DNA of 64,000 nt, taken from contig NZ_CANDNZ010000003.1 in the NCBI RefSeq assembly GCF_947387555.1, positions 372,001 to 436,000 of the forward strand, written 5' to 3'. Below, in pieces: positions 47,301 through 54,842 of this stretch; positions within the stretch are counted from its first letter, which is position 1; each line of letters starts with the position of its first letter. The position numbers and the translations under genes were made by a program. Origin of the DNA: Thalassomonas sp. RHCl1 (GTDB taxonomy: Bacteria; Pseudomonadota; Gammaproteobacteria; Enterobacterales; Alteromonadaceae). A model generated the notes under the pieces. It had not been told where the DNA came from, did no database searches, and saw only the letters and a list, made by a program, of their open reading frames with translations.

Positions 47301-49014
47301 GGTTGATTTACATACCATCACAGAGGTAGTGTTGACCTTGTCAAAGCCGCTTATTGCCGATAAACCACTTGAGCTGATCAATGCTATCCATAGTGACTTG
47401 CCCCCCGCCTGGGCCGATGAAGACAGGGTACAGCAAATACTGCATAACCTGGTGGAAAATGCGATCAAATTCACCGATAAAGGCCGTATACAGATCTCAG
47501 CTCAAATAGAAAAGACCTGGCTTAAAATCAATGTCTGCGATTGTGGTATCGGCATTGAAAAAGATAAATTTAAGGCCATCTTCGAGTCGTTTGCGCAGGT
47601 TCAGGGCAGCGCAACCCGAAATTACGGCGGCACCGGATTGGGCCTTGCCGTAAGCAAGCAACTGGTGGAATTACACGGCGGTTTAATCACAGTTGACTCT
47701 GAACTTGGCCGGGGCTCAACCTTCAGTTTTACCTTACCGGTGTCGAAAAAGCAGGCGGATAAACAACTTGTCGGCAATCCAACGGTAGCACGCCTGCACC
47801 TGATAGAAAACGATGAGGATGAAACCTTGCAGGAAGCCTTTTCACCGCTGCCCCAAGCCAATAATGAAAAATTCAGGATATTAATCGTTGACGATGAACC
47901 GGTTAACCGCCAGGTATTGCATAACCACCTTGCGCTGCAAAATTATCAGCTGGTGGAAGCCGGCAGCGGCGAACAGGCATTGCAGGCGCTTGAAGCAAAA
48001 GAGCCTTTTGATCTGGTGTTACTCGATATTATGATGCCGAAAATCTCCGGTTATGACGTCTGCCAGAAAATTCGTGACCGCTATCCCGTCAATGAGTTGC
48101 CGGTGATTTTTTTAACCGCCAAAAACCAGGTGAATGACCTGGTGCACTGCTTTGCTATCGGCGCCAATGATTACCTGAGTAAACCCGTATCTAAAGTCGA
48201 ATTGTTAACCCGGGTGGAAAACCAGTTAAAACTGTTGGATATTAACCGCCATTTAGAAAGCAAAGTTGCTGAACGTACCCGACAATTACAAAGTAAAACC
48301 CAGGAATTACAAGCGGCCTACAGCCAATTAGAGCAAGTGAGTTTAACCGACCCCCTGACCGGGCTGAAAAACCGCCGCTTTTTAGCCAATAACATAGAGC
48401 AGGACATTGCCCTGGCACTGCGTAAATATCAGCGCTGGAATGAAGGAAAAAGCACCGAGCAGCCGCTTGACGCCGATCTGACATTCTTCATGATCGACTT
48501 AGATCATTTTAAGCTGGTCAACGATGTTCACGGCCATACTGCCGGCGATAATGTGTTGATTCAAATAAAAGAAATTCTTGAGCAAATCTGCCGGGACGCT
48601 GATTTTCTGATCCGTTGGGGCGGCGAAGAGTTTTTGGTGCTCACCCGCTTTGCCGATCGTAATGAAGCACCGCAATTGGCAGAACGATTAAGGCAGGCGG
48701 TTGAAAACCATGCTTTTGATATCGGCAGCGGCAAAGTACTGAAGAAAACCTGCTCTATCGGTTTTGCCACCTACCCGTTTCTGCCGCAAGAACCTGCGGC
48801 ATTAGCCTGGCATCAAGTGGTTGATGTCGCAGACTTTTGCCTTTTTGCTGCTAAAAAAACCAGCCGAAACTCCTGGGTAGGACTAAGCAGCCAAACCGGC
48901 TGTAGCAATGAAGCTCTAGTGACAAGAGTCACCGAGCACACACAAACACTGCTACAGGCCAATGAACTGCAATTGCATACCTCTATTTCCCCCCTCCGTC
49001 AAATTCATTGGTAA
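44341..49014 (+). CDS. Hybrid two-component sensor with Reg_prop propeller and GGDEF output
   Basis: A 1557-residue protein. After a long N-terminus with a hydrophobic signal/anchor (IALLLLPCLSYSS, about 55-70), residues about 90-780 form two-component-regulator propeller repeats (for example LWVATRGGGINRYEPLSDSF, repeated about 14 times). A Y_Y_Y domain follows (about 790-865), then a TM at about 870-890. HisKA has its His in NTSHELRTPLNG (about 919) and the ATPase domain has GTGLGLAVSKQL. A receiver domain (ILIVDDEP; Asp in LVLLDIMMP, about 1180-1300) and a coiled coil lead to a GGDEF domain with RWGGEEF and an RxxD site. It probably senses extracellular polysaccharide-like ligands and makes c-di-GMP. 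Confidence 0.93.
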   Translation: MNKQQLHLYELLASKTIKPRLNCSDITNPGNISLSHKYFVCRHIFSIICQHLSLIALLLLPCLSYSSEVIEKATEISRKTAHTPRFKTIENAELDAIGVPWAIVQDPQGFMWFGGPSGLARYDGYSVKIYRHDPADAGSLSNNYISDLIVDSKQRLWVATRGGGINRYEPLSDSFVRYQHEPDNPLSISHDSVRSMFERKDGKLWLATWSGGLNLFNPDTRHTTRYQQQTDNAKDIGHDILRMVYEDSQGILWLATQGEGLIRFDPRNQQVKRYRYDANDANDANSLSDNDVSSIYEDSKQRLWICTFGGGLNRLEPGSDKFIRYHHDPNDITSIGANTVTDIAEDKSGKLWITTEGSGLNQFDPDTGRFLRFLHRPGEPDSLPSNKIRSIYQDKHGDWWFGHFPVGISRLDPYASSFTNYQHNPRDNNSLSHNGVLAFTEDERGNLWVGTEGGLNYFNRQTGAFNHYKHDPQLADSLPAPATLTLLEDHLGTLWVGSAGGGISRFNAETGKFIHYRPAHKAPYSLSNATIWTIYEDSQKNLWTGTHDGEVNRFDRQANRFISNSADLRQASTFPSGEVHDFHEDTRGNFWVGTSGGLNLMDRESFSFDHFQSQEQDLSRLNRDYIWCIYEDKAGNLWLGTHGNGLKHFDRQTGKFTSYRVKDGLANNVVTGILQDDQGYLWLSTENGLSRFDPSSHKFQNYDKAHGLPGNVYNRPAHIKTRRGEIIFGSTNGFTIIDTGKIFADPIPPPVVITELQIFNQVAVIGAKDSPLQYAINQSKTLTLKHSQSVFSFKFAALNYRLAEKNQYAYQLQGFDKEWNYIGNDHMATYTNLDPGHYVFKVKAANSEGVWNEQGTAIDITVLPPWWKAWWAYFIYAMLFASAVFAFVYAQRKKVHYERAINRQLKQVDKLKDEFLANTSHELRTPLNGIIGIAESLIDGVGGSQSKASTTNLAMIIASGKRLANLVNDILDFSKLKNHNLVLHAKPVDLHTITEVVLTLSKPLIADKPLELINAIHSDLPPAWADEDRVQQILHNLVENAIKFTDKGRIQISAQIEKTWLKINVCDCGIGIEKDKFKAIFESFAQVQGSATRNYGGTGLGLAVSKQLVELHGGLITVDSELGRGSTFSFTLPVSKKQADKQLVGNPTVARLHLIENDEDETLQEAFSPLPQANNEKFRILIVDDEPVNRQVLHNHLALQNYQLVEAGSGEQALQALEAKEPFDLVLLDIMMPKISGYDVCQKIRDRYPVNELPVIFLTAKNQVNDLVHCFAIGANDYLSKPVSKVELLTRVENQLKLLDINRHLESKVAERTRQLQSKTQELQAAYSQLEQVSLTDPLTGLKNRRFLANNIEQDIALALRKYQRWNEGKSTEQPLDADLTFFMIDLDHFKLVNDVHGHTAGDNVLIQIKEILEQICRDADFLIRWGGEEFLVLTRFADRNEAPQLAERLRQAVENHAFDIGSGKVLKKTCSIGFATYPFLPQEPAALAWHQVVDVADFCLFAAKKTSRNSWVGLSSQTGCSNEALVTRVTEHTQTLLQANELQLHTSISPLRQIHW

Positions 49015-49230
49015 AACAACAAAAAAGAGCAACTACATTTGCCACAGCCTGATAATAAACCACTAAAGGCATTGTACAGGCTGTATTAATGCAGCCCTTT
49101 CTTAAAGCTCCAGAAGCAAATAACCAGAATATTCAACTAGTTGATAGCATCCCCCTAAGTCTGCTTTACTTATTACAAGCTGTTGTCTATATACATTTTG
49201 ATAAAGCGTGACTTATTGGCGGGAGGCCAT

Positions 49231-50118
49231 ATGTCGATAAATGTATCCACCGATTTTTATGATGTTATGTTTGGCAAGGGAAATGAAAATGACGATTTGA
49301 GCATAGTAGAAGAAAAAACATTTCATAATGTCAGAGATATCTTGACGGATGCCAAAAAACTAAACAAAGCAATACCGCCATTGCCTGACATTCTCATTAA
49401 GTTACTCGATATGTTAAAGGATCCTAATAGCGAGTTCTTGCAATATGTCGCGCTTATCAAAAAAGATCCGGGCCTGGCTTCTGCTGTTTTAAAGGTTGCC
49501 AACAGCGCGAAGTACGCCAGGCGCGAGCAAGAAATTGTCTCGGTACACAAGGCTGTTAATGTGCTTGGCACCGCAGGGATAACCAAAATTGCCTTATCGG
49601 TATTGATGGAAGCTTTAGTTTCCGTATCACCTGCCTACCACAAGAAGTTTGGCCTTCAAATCTGGAAGCACTCGCAACAATGCGCTGTTATGTGTGAGCT
49701 GTTAGCCGAAGACGAGGGCGAGAACGGAGTTGATGCTCATTTCTTAGGGTTAATTCATGATATAGGTAAAGTTGTTATTTACAATTGCCTCTGCGATGCC
49801 TTAAAAGCCATAGCGCCAGGCGAATCACCGGGAAGCCAGATATTTAAAGAGCTGATGTCTGAAATGTCTCTGGATATCTCTTATCACATCGCTAAAGAGT
49901 GGGGCATACCGGAAATATACTGCCAGGCCTTGCTGCAACAGCGCATTACCCCGTCTTCTCCCCTGGCCAAGCTGTTATATAAAGCCAATGCTTTATCTGA
50001 AGCCTACTTATTATTGCAGGCCGATATTATGGATGAAGATGAATTTAGTGACTTATTAAGCAAGGAGGCTGTTGATATGCGATTGTGGCAAGAGTTTTTG
50101 GAGATGACCTCAGAATAA
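49231..50118 (+). CDS. HDOD-domain signalling protein
   Basis: A 295-residue cytosolic protein. The start is ATG 49231, with a strong GGGAGG site; the frame extends to a TTG at 49183. The HDOD domain covers about 45-250. It has LPDILIKLLDMLKDPNSEFL, KKDPGLASAVLKVANSAKYA, VSVHKAVNVLGTAGITKIAL and an HDIGK-like LGLIHDIGKVVIYN. HDOD proteins act in regulation of motility, c-di-GMP signalling and stress; the catalytic status is uncertain. It lies 217 bp after the hybrid kinase gene and may be functionally linked. Confidence 0.9.
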   Translation: MSINVSTDFYDVMFGKGNENDDLSIVEEKTFHNVRDILTDAKKLNKAIPPLPDILIKLLDMLKDPNSEFLQYVALIKKDPGLASAVLKVANSAKYARREQEIVSVHKAVNVLGTAGITKIALSVLMEALVSVSPAYHKKFGLQIWKHSQQCAVMCELLAEDEGENGVDAHFLGLIHDIGKVVIYNCLCDALKAIAPGESPGSQIFKELMSEMSLDISYHIAKEWGIPEIYCQALLQQRITPSSPLAKLLYKANALSEAYLLLQADIMDEDEFSDLLSKEAVDMRLWQEFLEMTSE

Positions 50119-50203
50119 GCATTAACCTAATATCAAGCTGACGCCTTCTTATGAAAAAACGATGACACTAGTCTCACGCGATGCTATTGCCGGTTCACCT
50201 AAC

Positions 50204-50401
50204 CTATAATGGATTACAAGTCTCCCAAAAGCTTTTCTCAGAGGCTGCTGTTCCTTTAGCTAATAACACCTCTTGCAGCCTTTGCTTCACGGATTCACCT
50301 TCTTTGGAAAACTCAACAGAAATATACTCCATATAATATAGCGCGGCTTTATCATAAGTACTTAACGCTGGCAGGCGACTTTGCAAACTGCAATTATTCA
50401 T
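50204..50401 (-). CDS. Small hypothetical protein (65 aa), second gene of an overlapping pair
   Basis: ATG 50401 overlaps the stop of the upstream 106-codon gene by 8 bp, which suggests coupled translation. The frame can be extended to 50455. The product (MNNCSLQSRLPALSTYDKAA, then a helical EGESVKQRLQEVLLAKGT) has no recognised family. It is soluble. Confidence 0.5.
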   Translation of the reverse strand: MNNCSLQSRLPALSTYDKAALYYMEYISVEFSKEGESVKQRLQEVLLAKGTAASEKSFWETCNPL

Positions 50402-50714
50402 TTTTATAACTTTCATATATACCTTGCCAACCCTCTTTTTCAGGGTATTTAGCAATATACTTTTCTACTTCTGTTTTTGAAGCGTACTTAAAATAAACAC
50501 CAAAGTAATCAGCTAAATATTCTTCCCCTTGCCCCATCCGCCAAAACAGATCAGTGTTATCGAATTCCGGATATTTCAGCCATGGCGGGAGCGGTGGGTT
50601 CTGTTTAAGTTCTTGATCAAAAAGCTCTTTAAGCTTATTTTCCCAAGATGCCTGATGTTCAAGATATTTTTGCCAATCTTGCTCAGTTACTCCTTCAGGT
50701 TTGTCATTCGTCAT
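50394..50714 (-). CDS. Small hypothetical protein (106 aa)
   Basis: A 106-residue acidic protein rich in aromatic residues (TEQDWQKYLEHQASWENKLK, LPPWLKYPEFDNTDLFWRMG, YLADYFGVYFKYASKTEVEK). No family is recognised. It overlaps the next small gene. The pair is the last in a run of minus-strand small genes and could be a cassette-borne two-gene unit; toxin/antitoxin or immunity roles are only a guess. Confidence 0.6.
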   Translation of the reverse strand: MTNDKPEGVTEQDWQKYLEHQASWENKLKELFDQELKQNPPLPPWLKYPEFDNTDLFWRMGQGEEYLADYFGVYFKYASKTEVEKYIAKYPEKEGWQGIYESYKNE

Positions 50715-50797
50715 AGTTACTACTGATAAAAATAAAATACATTAAGAAAATACGCATAGTAATTATAAAGCTAGCTCCGCCTGTTACAGTTGGACCG

Positions 50798-51223
50798 TCA
50801 CTCTGGCTGGCCTGAACTTTGTGCAAGCTCTGGCCGCTGTTTTACAATTTGTTTTTTAACTCCAAAATTAACTGCAAGGAATAACAACAAATGCAGTGGA
50901 ATGATTACTGCCAAACCAACGAACAGAAATTTAACCGGCACTTCACTGGCAAGCATGGTTGGAATGCCCAGTAAAAGACTCGCCAAGACATCACCTGCCA
51001 GCGCAGAGAAAATTAATTTCCATTTCTCGCTGCCTTCGATAACTCTTGCGTTTTTATTCGAGTAGGAATAGAAAAACCAGTAGGCGATAGCCATCAATAT
51101 TGGTGTATTAAGGCTGTCAGCTTTTTCTACCTCTAAAAGCCCCATTGTGATCCCTGTTGCTGCCATCACTAACGTATAAACGATGGTGAAGCGTGTAAAA
51201 AATCCTAAAATACTCATATTCAT
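50798..51223 (-). CDS. Small membrane protein, ABZJ_00895-like family
   Basis: A 141-residue protein with four predicted TM helices: TRFTIVYTLVMAATGITMGL, TPILMAIAYWFFYSYS, LIFSALAGDVLASLLLGIP and FLFVGLAVIIPLHLLLFLAV. The four-helix layout with a polar loop YSNKNARVIEGSEKWK fits the ABZJ_00895-type family of unknown function, often found as cassette or island cargo. The function is unknown. Confidence 0.65.
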   Translation of the reverse strand: MNMSILGFFTRFTIVYTLVMAATGITMGLLEVEKADSLNTPILMAIAYWFFYSYSNKNARVIEGSEKWKLIFSALAGDVLASLLLGIPTMLASEVPVKFLFVGLAVIIPLHLLLFLAVNFGVKKQIVKQRPELAQSSGQPE

Positions 51224-51327
51224 CCCGTGAAGTTAACGCCTCAAACATGGCCCGGCGTACGCAGTGCGTAGCTCCAGCTAGCTTTGCAAGCAATCGTGAT
51301 TTGATTTATTAGCTGCGTAACCCTGAC

Positions 51328-51729
51328 TTAACCTGTAAACCCTTCCCGGTGTTGCTTGCCATTATCTGCTATCTCATCCCAACTGGCTTTAGAGTCAACG
51401 CATATATGGTGAGCAACCCTGAGCTCATCAGCGCCACTAGAAATGACCCCGGCAGGGACATACATCCGTGATTCATCATTGGCGCCAGGTAATGATGATC
51501 CGCAATTTTGGCAAAAGCTCGTTTCCCAGTCATGTTCAGGCTTATGCCAGGTTTTGATTAGCTCTTTCCCTCTAATCCAGCTAAATTCCTTATTATTTAC
51601 TACTACCACAGCGATGCCATTACTACCGGTGGCCCTTCGACAGATTGAGCAATGGCAAACATACACATCCGAAACCTTAGCTGTAATTTCGAAGGCTATA
51701 TCTCCGCAATTGCATTCTCCAGTAATCAT
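51328..51729 (-). CDS. GFA-family (glutathione-dependent formaldehyde-activating-like) protein
   Basis: A 133-residue zinc-binding protein. The zinc cysteines are visible in GECNCGDIAFEI, YVCHCSICRRATGSNG and SFCQNCGSSLPG. These are the typical CxC, CxxC and CxxCG sets of the GFA/CENP-V fold. ATG 51729 is preferred, with GGAAAG upstream, over a GTG at 51741. Most members have no proven formaldehyde activity. It is a common cargo gene of integrons and islands. Confidence 0.85.
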   Translation of the reverse strand: MITGECNCGDIAFEITAKVSDVYVCHCSICRRATGSNGIAVVVVNNKEFSWIRGKELIKTWHKPEHDWETSFCQNCGSSLPGANDESRMYVPAGVISSGADELRVAHHICVDSKASWDEIADNGKQHREGFTG

Positions 51730-51855
51730 AATTCTTTCCACTCCCGGGAATAATAAATAACAGTTAGCACCTTACATAACCAGATAATGATAACGGTTTA
51801 GAAACGCAGCAATCAGTTATCATTTCCCTTATTTATCAATTAACTATAACTTTTG

Positions 51856-52116
51856 CTAATCTCCACCGCCACCAGCACCGATACCGTTATGTGAGCCACC
51901 ACCAAAAGAACCACCACCGGGAGCACTATCCTGGTCATTGCTTCGATGAAATAGCCACAAGCCAATAGCTCCAACGATTGGAATCAGCCACACGATAATG
52001 ACTTGAGCGATTTTTTGAAAGCGCTCAAGATCATCACGCTTTGCGATATAAACCGAAACATAAAAATTCAGAAAACAAACTACAGCAAGAATCAAATACC
52101 AAATATTAAACTTCAT
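51856..52116 (-). CDS. Small membrane protein with glycine-rich tail
   Basis: An 86-residue protein with two TM helices (IWYLILAVVCFLNFYVSVYI and IAQVIIVWLIPIVGAIGLWL) and a Gly-rich tail (PGGGSFGGGSHNGIGAGGGG). The second helix with its IPI-GA pattern resembles the N-terminal segment of cardiolipin-synthase-like PLDc_N proteins, but no catalytic domain follows. Start ATG 52116 has GGAGGG upstream. Function is unknown. Confidence 0.65.
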   Translation of the reverse strand: MKFNIWYLILAVVCFLNFYVSVYIAKRDDLERFQKIAQVIIVWLIPIVGAIGLWLFHRSNDQDSAPGGGSFGGGSHNGIGAGGGGD

Positions 52117-52164
52117 CAATGCCCTCCTGGATTATAACTGCCCGAAACACCGGCTGGTATCTTA

Positions 52165-52617
52165 TTAATGATTTCTTTCAGGCCAAATAATTTCTTTGCC
52201 TGACTCGTCATATGCCGGATAAATAGTCACGGCATTCACCCTATCATTTTGTACCCAAAAAGACAGCTCCAGACTTGGATGCCTGTACTCGTCGATAGCC
52301 AGTACAAACTCATCATCCAGTTTTATTGCCGGAAACCTTAACCTTAACTCTTTTGATGTTAAGCCAATAACAAGTAAGCCATTTATTGTTACCTGCTGTG
52401 ACTCACAAGTAATGCTAGTGATCAAAAAGTCATCTTCCGAATCAAAGCACAACTCAATGCCGTTAGAATATTTCCAGTCTACAGTCCTATCCTGCGGCTT
52501 ATCTTCGAGAGGGATAAAGGTACTTATTTCTTCAGGATCTCCCCAGGCAGCCCTAACCTCAGTCATATTCATGCCGAGATAAATTTTATCAACACCAATC
52601 TTTGCTTTTATTTCCAT
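52165..52617 (-). CDS. Hypothetical protein (150 aa)
   Basis: An acidic soluble protein. The opening GVDKIYLGMNMTEVRAAWGD resembles SmpA/OmlA-like or DUF-type 'G.....V...WG.P' folds, with a beta-rich remainder (DWKYSNGIELCFDSEDDF, LELSFWVQNDRVNAVTIYP). The two halves may be internal repeats of one fold. Such proteins are often immunity proteins or cassette cargo, but no assignment is possible. ATG 52617 is chosen over a TTG at 52623. Confidence 0.6.
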   Translation of the reverse strand: MEIKAKIGVDKIYLGMNMTEVRAAWGDPEEISTFIPLEDKPQDRTVDWKYSNGIELCFDSEDDFLITSITCESQQVTINGLLVIGLTSKELRLRFPAIKLDDEFVLAIDEYRHPSLELSFWVQNDRVNAVTIYPAYDESGKEIIWPERNH

Positions 52618-52720
52618 AGTCAACTAATGTTTGGCACACCAGAAGAGCAGACGCGAAGCGACTCATTTTTCTGCACGATACCCGTTGTCATGTTTTATTC
52701 GATTGGCATTGTGCATTCTA

Positions 52721-52990
52721 TTATTTACCTGCCACATCGATTTGAATTAAAGCTTGCCGTATAACCTCTTCAGTTAAAGTGGATACAACAAACATATGCC
52801 TTGCTCCGTAATGAAAGCGAACTTTTGTTCCTGTTAGAAAATCACCACAATGCTTGATTGTTTCTGGAGAATGGAAGAAACACCAACGTTTGGAGCCGTC
52901 TTTCAAGGTAATACTGACTTCCACAGCACGCATAACCTGATCTGTGGAGTCCTCTATTTCAATATGTGAAATAACCTTGCTATTAGCCAT
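52721..52990 (-). CDS. Small hypothetical protein (89 aa)
   Basis: ATG 52990 has GGAG 6 bases upstream, better than the GTG at 53026. The product is beta-rich (VEVSITLKDGSKRWCFFHSP, FHYGARHMFVVSTLTEEVIR). No family is recognised. It is soluble, and single in its direction with 97 bp to the next gene. Confidence 0.6.
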   Translation of the reverse strand: MANSKVISHIEIEDSTDQVMRAVEVSITLKDGSKRWCFFHSPETIKHCGDFLTGTKVRFHYGARHMFVVSTLTEEVIRQALIQIDVAGK

Positions 52991-53023
52991 TAACACTCCA
53001 GGAGCAACTTTGAAAGATGACGC

Positions 53024-53072
53024 CACCAGAGTTTACCGCCAAAAGCTCGGCCTTAAGGCGGACAAACTGATG
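53024..53072. repeat. Imperfect inverted repeat after small membrane gene (attC-like or terminator)
   Basis: Arms CACCAGAGTTTACCGCC and GGCGGACAAACTGATG pair with extra unpaired bases around a 16-base centre. It begins 3 bases after the stop of the 53076-53384 gene. Imperfect palindromes with bulges after short cassette-like genes recall integron attC sites, but the conserved RYYYAAC/GTTRRRY boxes are not present. A plain terminator is also possible, although a T-run is missing. Confidence 0.4.
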
Positions 53073-53075
53073 GCC

Positions 53076-53384
53076 TTATGATGTATTTTTACGGCGGTAA
53101 ACGACTGTCCAAAAATATATTAAAATGGCTAGCCAATGTAGAAAAAACAAACTGCAACCAACTAAAACTCTGTGTTTGATTTCATCATTGTCAAAGAAAT
53201 CTTCTAACATTAACAGCCAGAAACCAACAAAAGTAATAAAAACCGTAGGGATCCCTACTTTTTCCAATAGCGAAGCTTGGCTCCAACCACCTTCATATGA
53301 ATATTGATCGAACATTCCTGCTAGGGCAGCAATCAATACCACAACGACCACAAAACTATACCAAAAACCTGCAAATTTCTTCAT
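53076..53384 (-). CDS. Small membrane protein (102 aa)
   Basis: Three predicted TM helices: FWYSFVVVVVLIAALAGMF, VGIPTVFITFVGFWLLMLED and VLVGCSLFFLHWLAILIYFW. The frame is open to a GTG at 53483, but that start lies inside a terminator hairpin for the upstream gene, so ATG 53384 (MKKFAGFWYS) is more likely. No family is recognised. Confidence 0.6.
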   Translation of the reverse strand: MKKFAGFWYSFVVVVVLIAALAGMFDQYSYEGGWSQASLLEKVGIPTVFITFVGFWLLMLEDFFDNDEIKHRVLVGCSLFFLHWLAILIYFWTVVYRRKNTS

Positions 53385-53451
53385 AAAGTCTAAAACACTG
53401 TTCTCTAGCACCTGGTTAATATATGAGCCAAGCACTGACGAGCGATTTATT

Positions 53452-53483
53452 TCAAAAATGGCGTGACAGCCTTGGCTAGTCAC
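53452..53483 (-). terminator. Intrinsic terminator after the monooxygenase-like gene
   Basis: On the minus strand GTGACTAGCC-AA-GGCTGTCAC forms a 9-bp stem with one bulged base, followed by GCCATTTTTG. It lies 15 bases after the stop of the gene at 53498. Confidence 0.7.
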
Positions 53484-53497
53484 AATTAAATCACTTA

Positions 53498-53779
53498 TTA
53501 ACTACGGTAAAAACTCCCCTTTGGCGGAGCGCCAATAAGCGGCATTGCAGCTGCCATTTTTTCTTTTGGATAGTTTTCTACTGATTGTTTATGACAGTGC
53601 TCAGAGTCCCATTTTTCTATCACGACAAAAATGTTTTCATCATCTTGGCTTTGCAATACCTCACATGACTGGCAACCTTCTGATGATGATATGTAAGACA
53701 TTAATGACTTTAAAAAAGTGAACAGCTCTTCAGCCTTGCCTTCAGCCGCTAAAAATTCATTTATTCGGGTAATACTCAT
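53498..53779 (-). CDS. Antibiotic-biosynthesis-monooxygenase (ABM) domain protein
   Basis: A 93-residue protein with the ABM dimeric alpha/beta-barrel pattern: ITRINEFLAAEGKAEELFTF, SYISSSEGCQSCEVLQSQDD, IFVVIEKWDSEHCHKQSVEN and the C-terminal AAAMPLIGAPPKGSFYRS. Relatives are small quinol or polyketide monooxygenases and heme-degrading proteins; many are of unknown function. It has its own terminator downstream. It is a frequent integron or island cargo family. Confidence 0.85.
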   Translation of the reverse strand: MSITRINEFLAAEGKAEELFTFLKSLMSYISSSEGCQSCEVLQSQDDENIFVVIEKWDSEHCHKQSVENYPKEKMAAAMPLIGAPPKGSFYRS

Positions 53780-53938
53780 GGTAATCCTTACTGGTTATTG
53801 CTTAATGCTCACGTTTACGGGAAGTTGGAGAGCTAAGGCAGTTTATCTATCTATACTGATATTTAAAGTAAATTATTTTTCGATAATATCAGTTTGCTGC
53901 AATACATGCCCAAGCGAATAAATGATTAAACTTCGAGG

Positions 53939-54616
53939 TTATCCCTGCTCTTGCCAATCCGAAATAGTCCAGCCTTGCTGTTTGGCAACTTCAGTTAGAC
54001 GGACATCAGGGTTGATACACATTGCCTGTTTAGCCATTTGCAATAGGGGGACATCATTTATCGAATCGCTATAAGCATAATCAACCACATCAGGAGTCAA
54101 AGAAAGAGAAGTTAACCACTGGTTCACCGCCAATACCTTACCTTCCTTAAAGCTAAAGGGTTCAATCACCTTGTCGGTGATACAGTTACCATTCAATCTA
54201 TTTTCAATGCCGACACTATCCGCTACTGAAAAAAGCTTGGCTATGGGGTTCACGATTATCGCCGGGCTGGCAGAGACAATTAAGATCTTATGGTTTTGCT
54301 GTAAATGCCAGTTTAACCTTTCGATCCCCCGGGCAAAGCTTTTCGGGGCCACCACTTGCTCAGCAAATTGCCGCGCCAGGCCGTTAACATCAGCTATAGG
54401 CATACCATTAATGGGTTTAAACCAGCTTTTTAAATAAGCGGCCATATCCATGGTGCCATTATCATAATCTGTCATGATCTGCTGACATTCTTTTATCGCC
54501 TGTAGGCTGTGAGGCAACTTTTTCTCAGCTAAAAAGGCTAACCAGCCTTCAGCACTGTCAATGTTGATAAGGGTGAAATCAAGATCAAACACGGCGGTGA
54601 TTGCTGTCGGCTTCAT
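53939..54616 (-). CDS. HAD-superfamily IB hydrolase (SerB-like phosphatase)
   Basis: A 225-residue protein with HAD motif I DLDFTL near the N-terminus (nucleophile Asp in AVFDLDFTLIN), motif II Ser in ILIVSASPAI, a Lys in SFKEGKV and motif III DSINDVPLL. The helical cap between 20 and 90 (IDSAEGWLAFLAEKKL) fits the HAD-IB group, which includes phosphoserine phosphatases and related small-molecule phosphatases. The substrate is not known. It is a single gene, 226 bp downstream of the patatin gene. Confidence 0.88.
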   Translation of the reverse strand: MKPTAITAVFDLDFTLINIDSAEGWLAFLAEKKLPHSLQAIKECQQIMTDYDNGTMDMAAYLKSWFKPINGMPIADVNGLARQFAEQVVAPKSFARGIERLNWHLQQNHKILIVSASPAIIVNPIAKLFSVADSVGIENRLNGNCITDKVIEPFSFKEGKVLAVNQWLTSLSLTPDVVDYAYSDSINDVPLLQMAKQAMCINPDVRLTEVAKQQGWTISDWQEQG

Positions 54617-54842
54617 GGGGATGCCCTACTCCTATTTATAATGCTTAAAAAGTCTCAGCTTAGAATGTCAGTTAATGATGACAAATGAGTGAATATTTAA
54701 TTTTTTTAAGCTCTAATTTAGGCCTTTTCATCAATCTCTTAGAGTTGCCGGAGATAATTGAAAGGCGATTAGCTTTTGTATAACAACAATCAGATCCAAA
54801 ACAGCTGTTCGACTTATATTTTACTTGCCTTCAATCTCACCA

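Noticed and set aside
51216-51340. Integron attC site with GTTAACGCC ... GCGTAAC
   Set aside because: The boxes are in the wrong orientation for RYYYAAC/GTTRRRY pairing and no integrase gene is present, so it is kept only as a hypothesis for the whole cluster.
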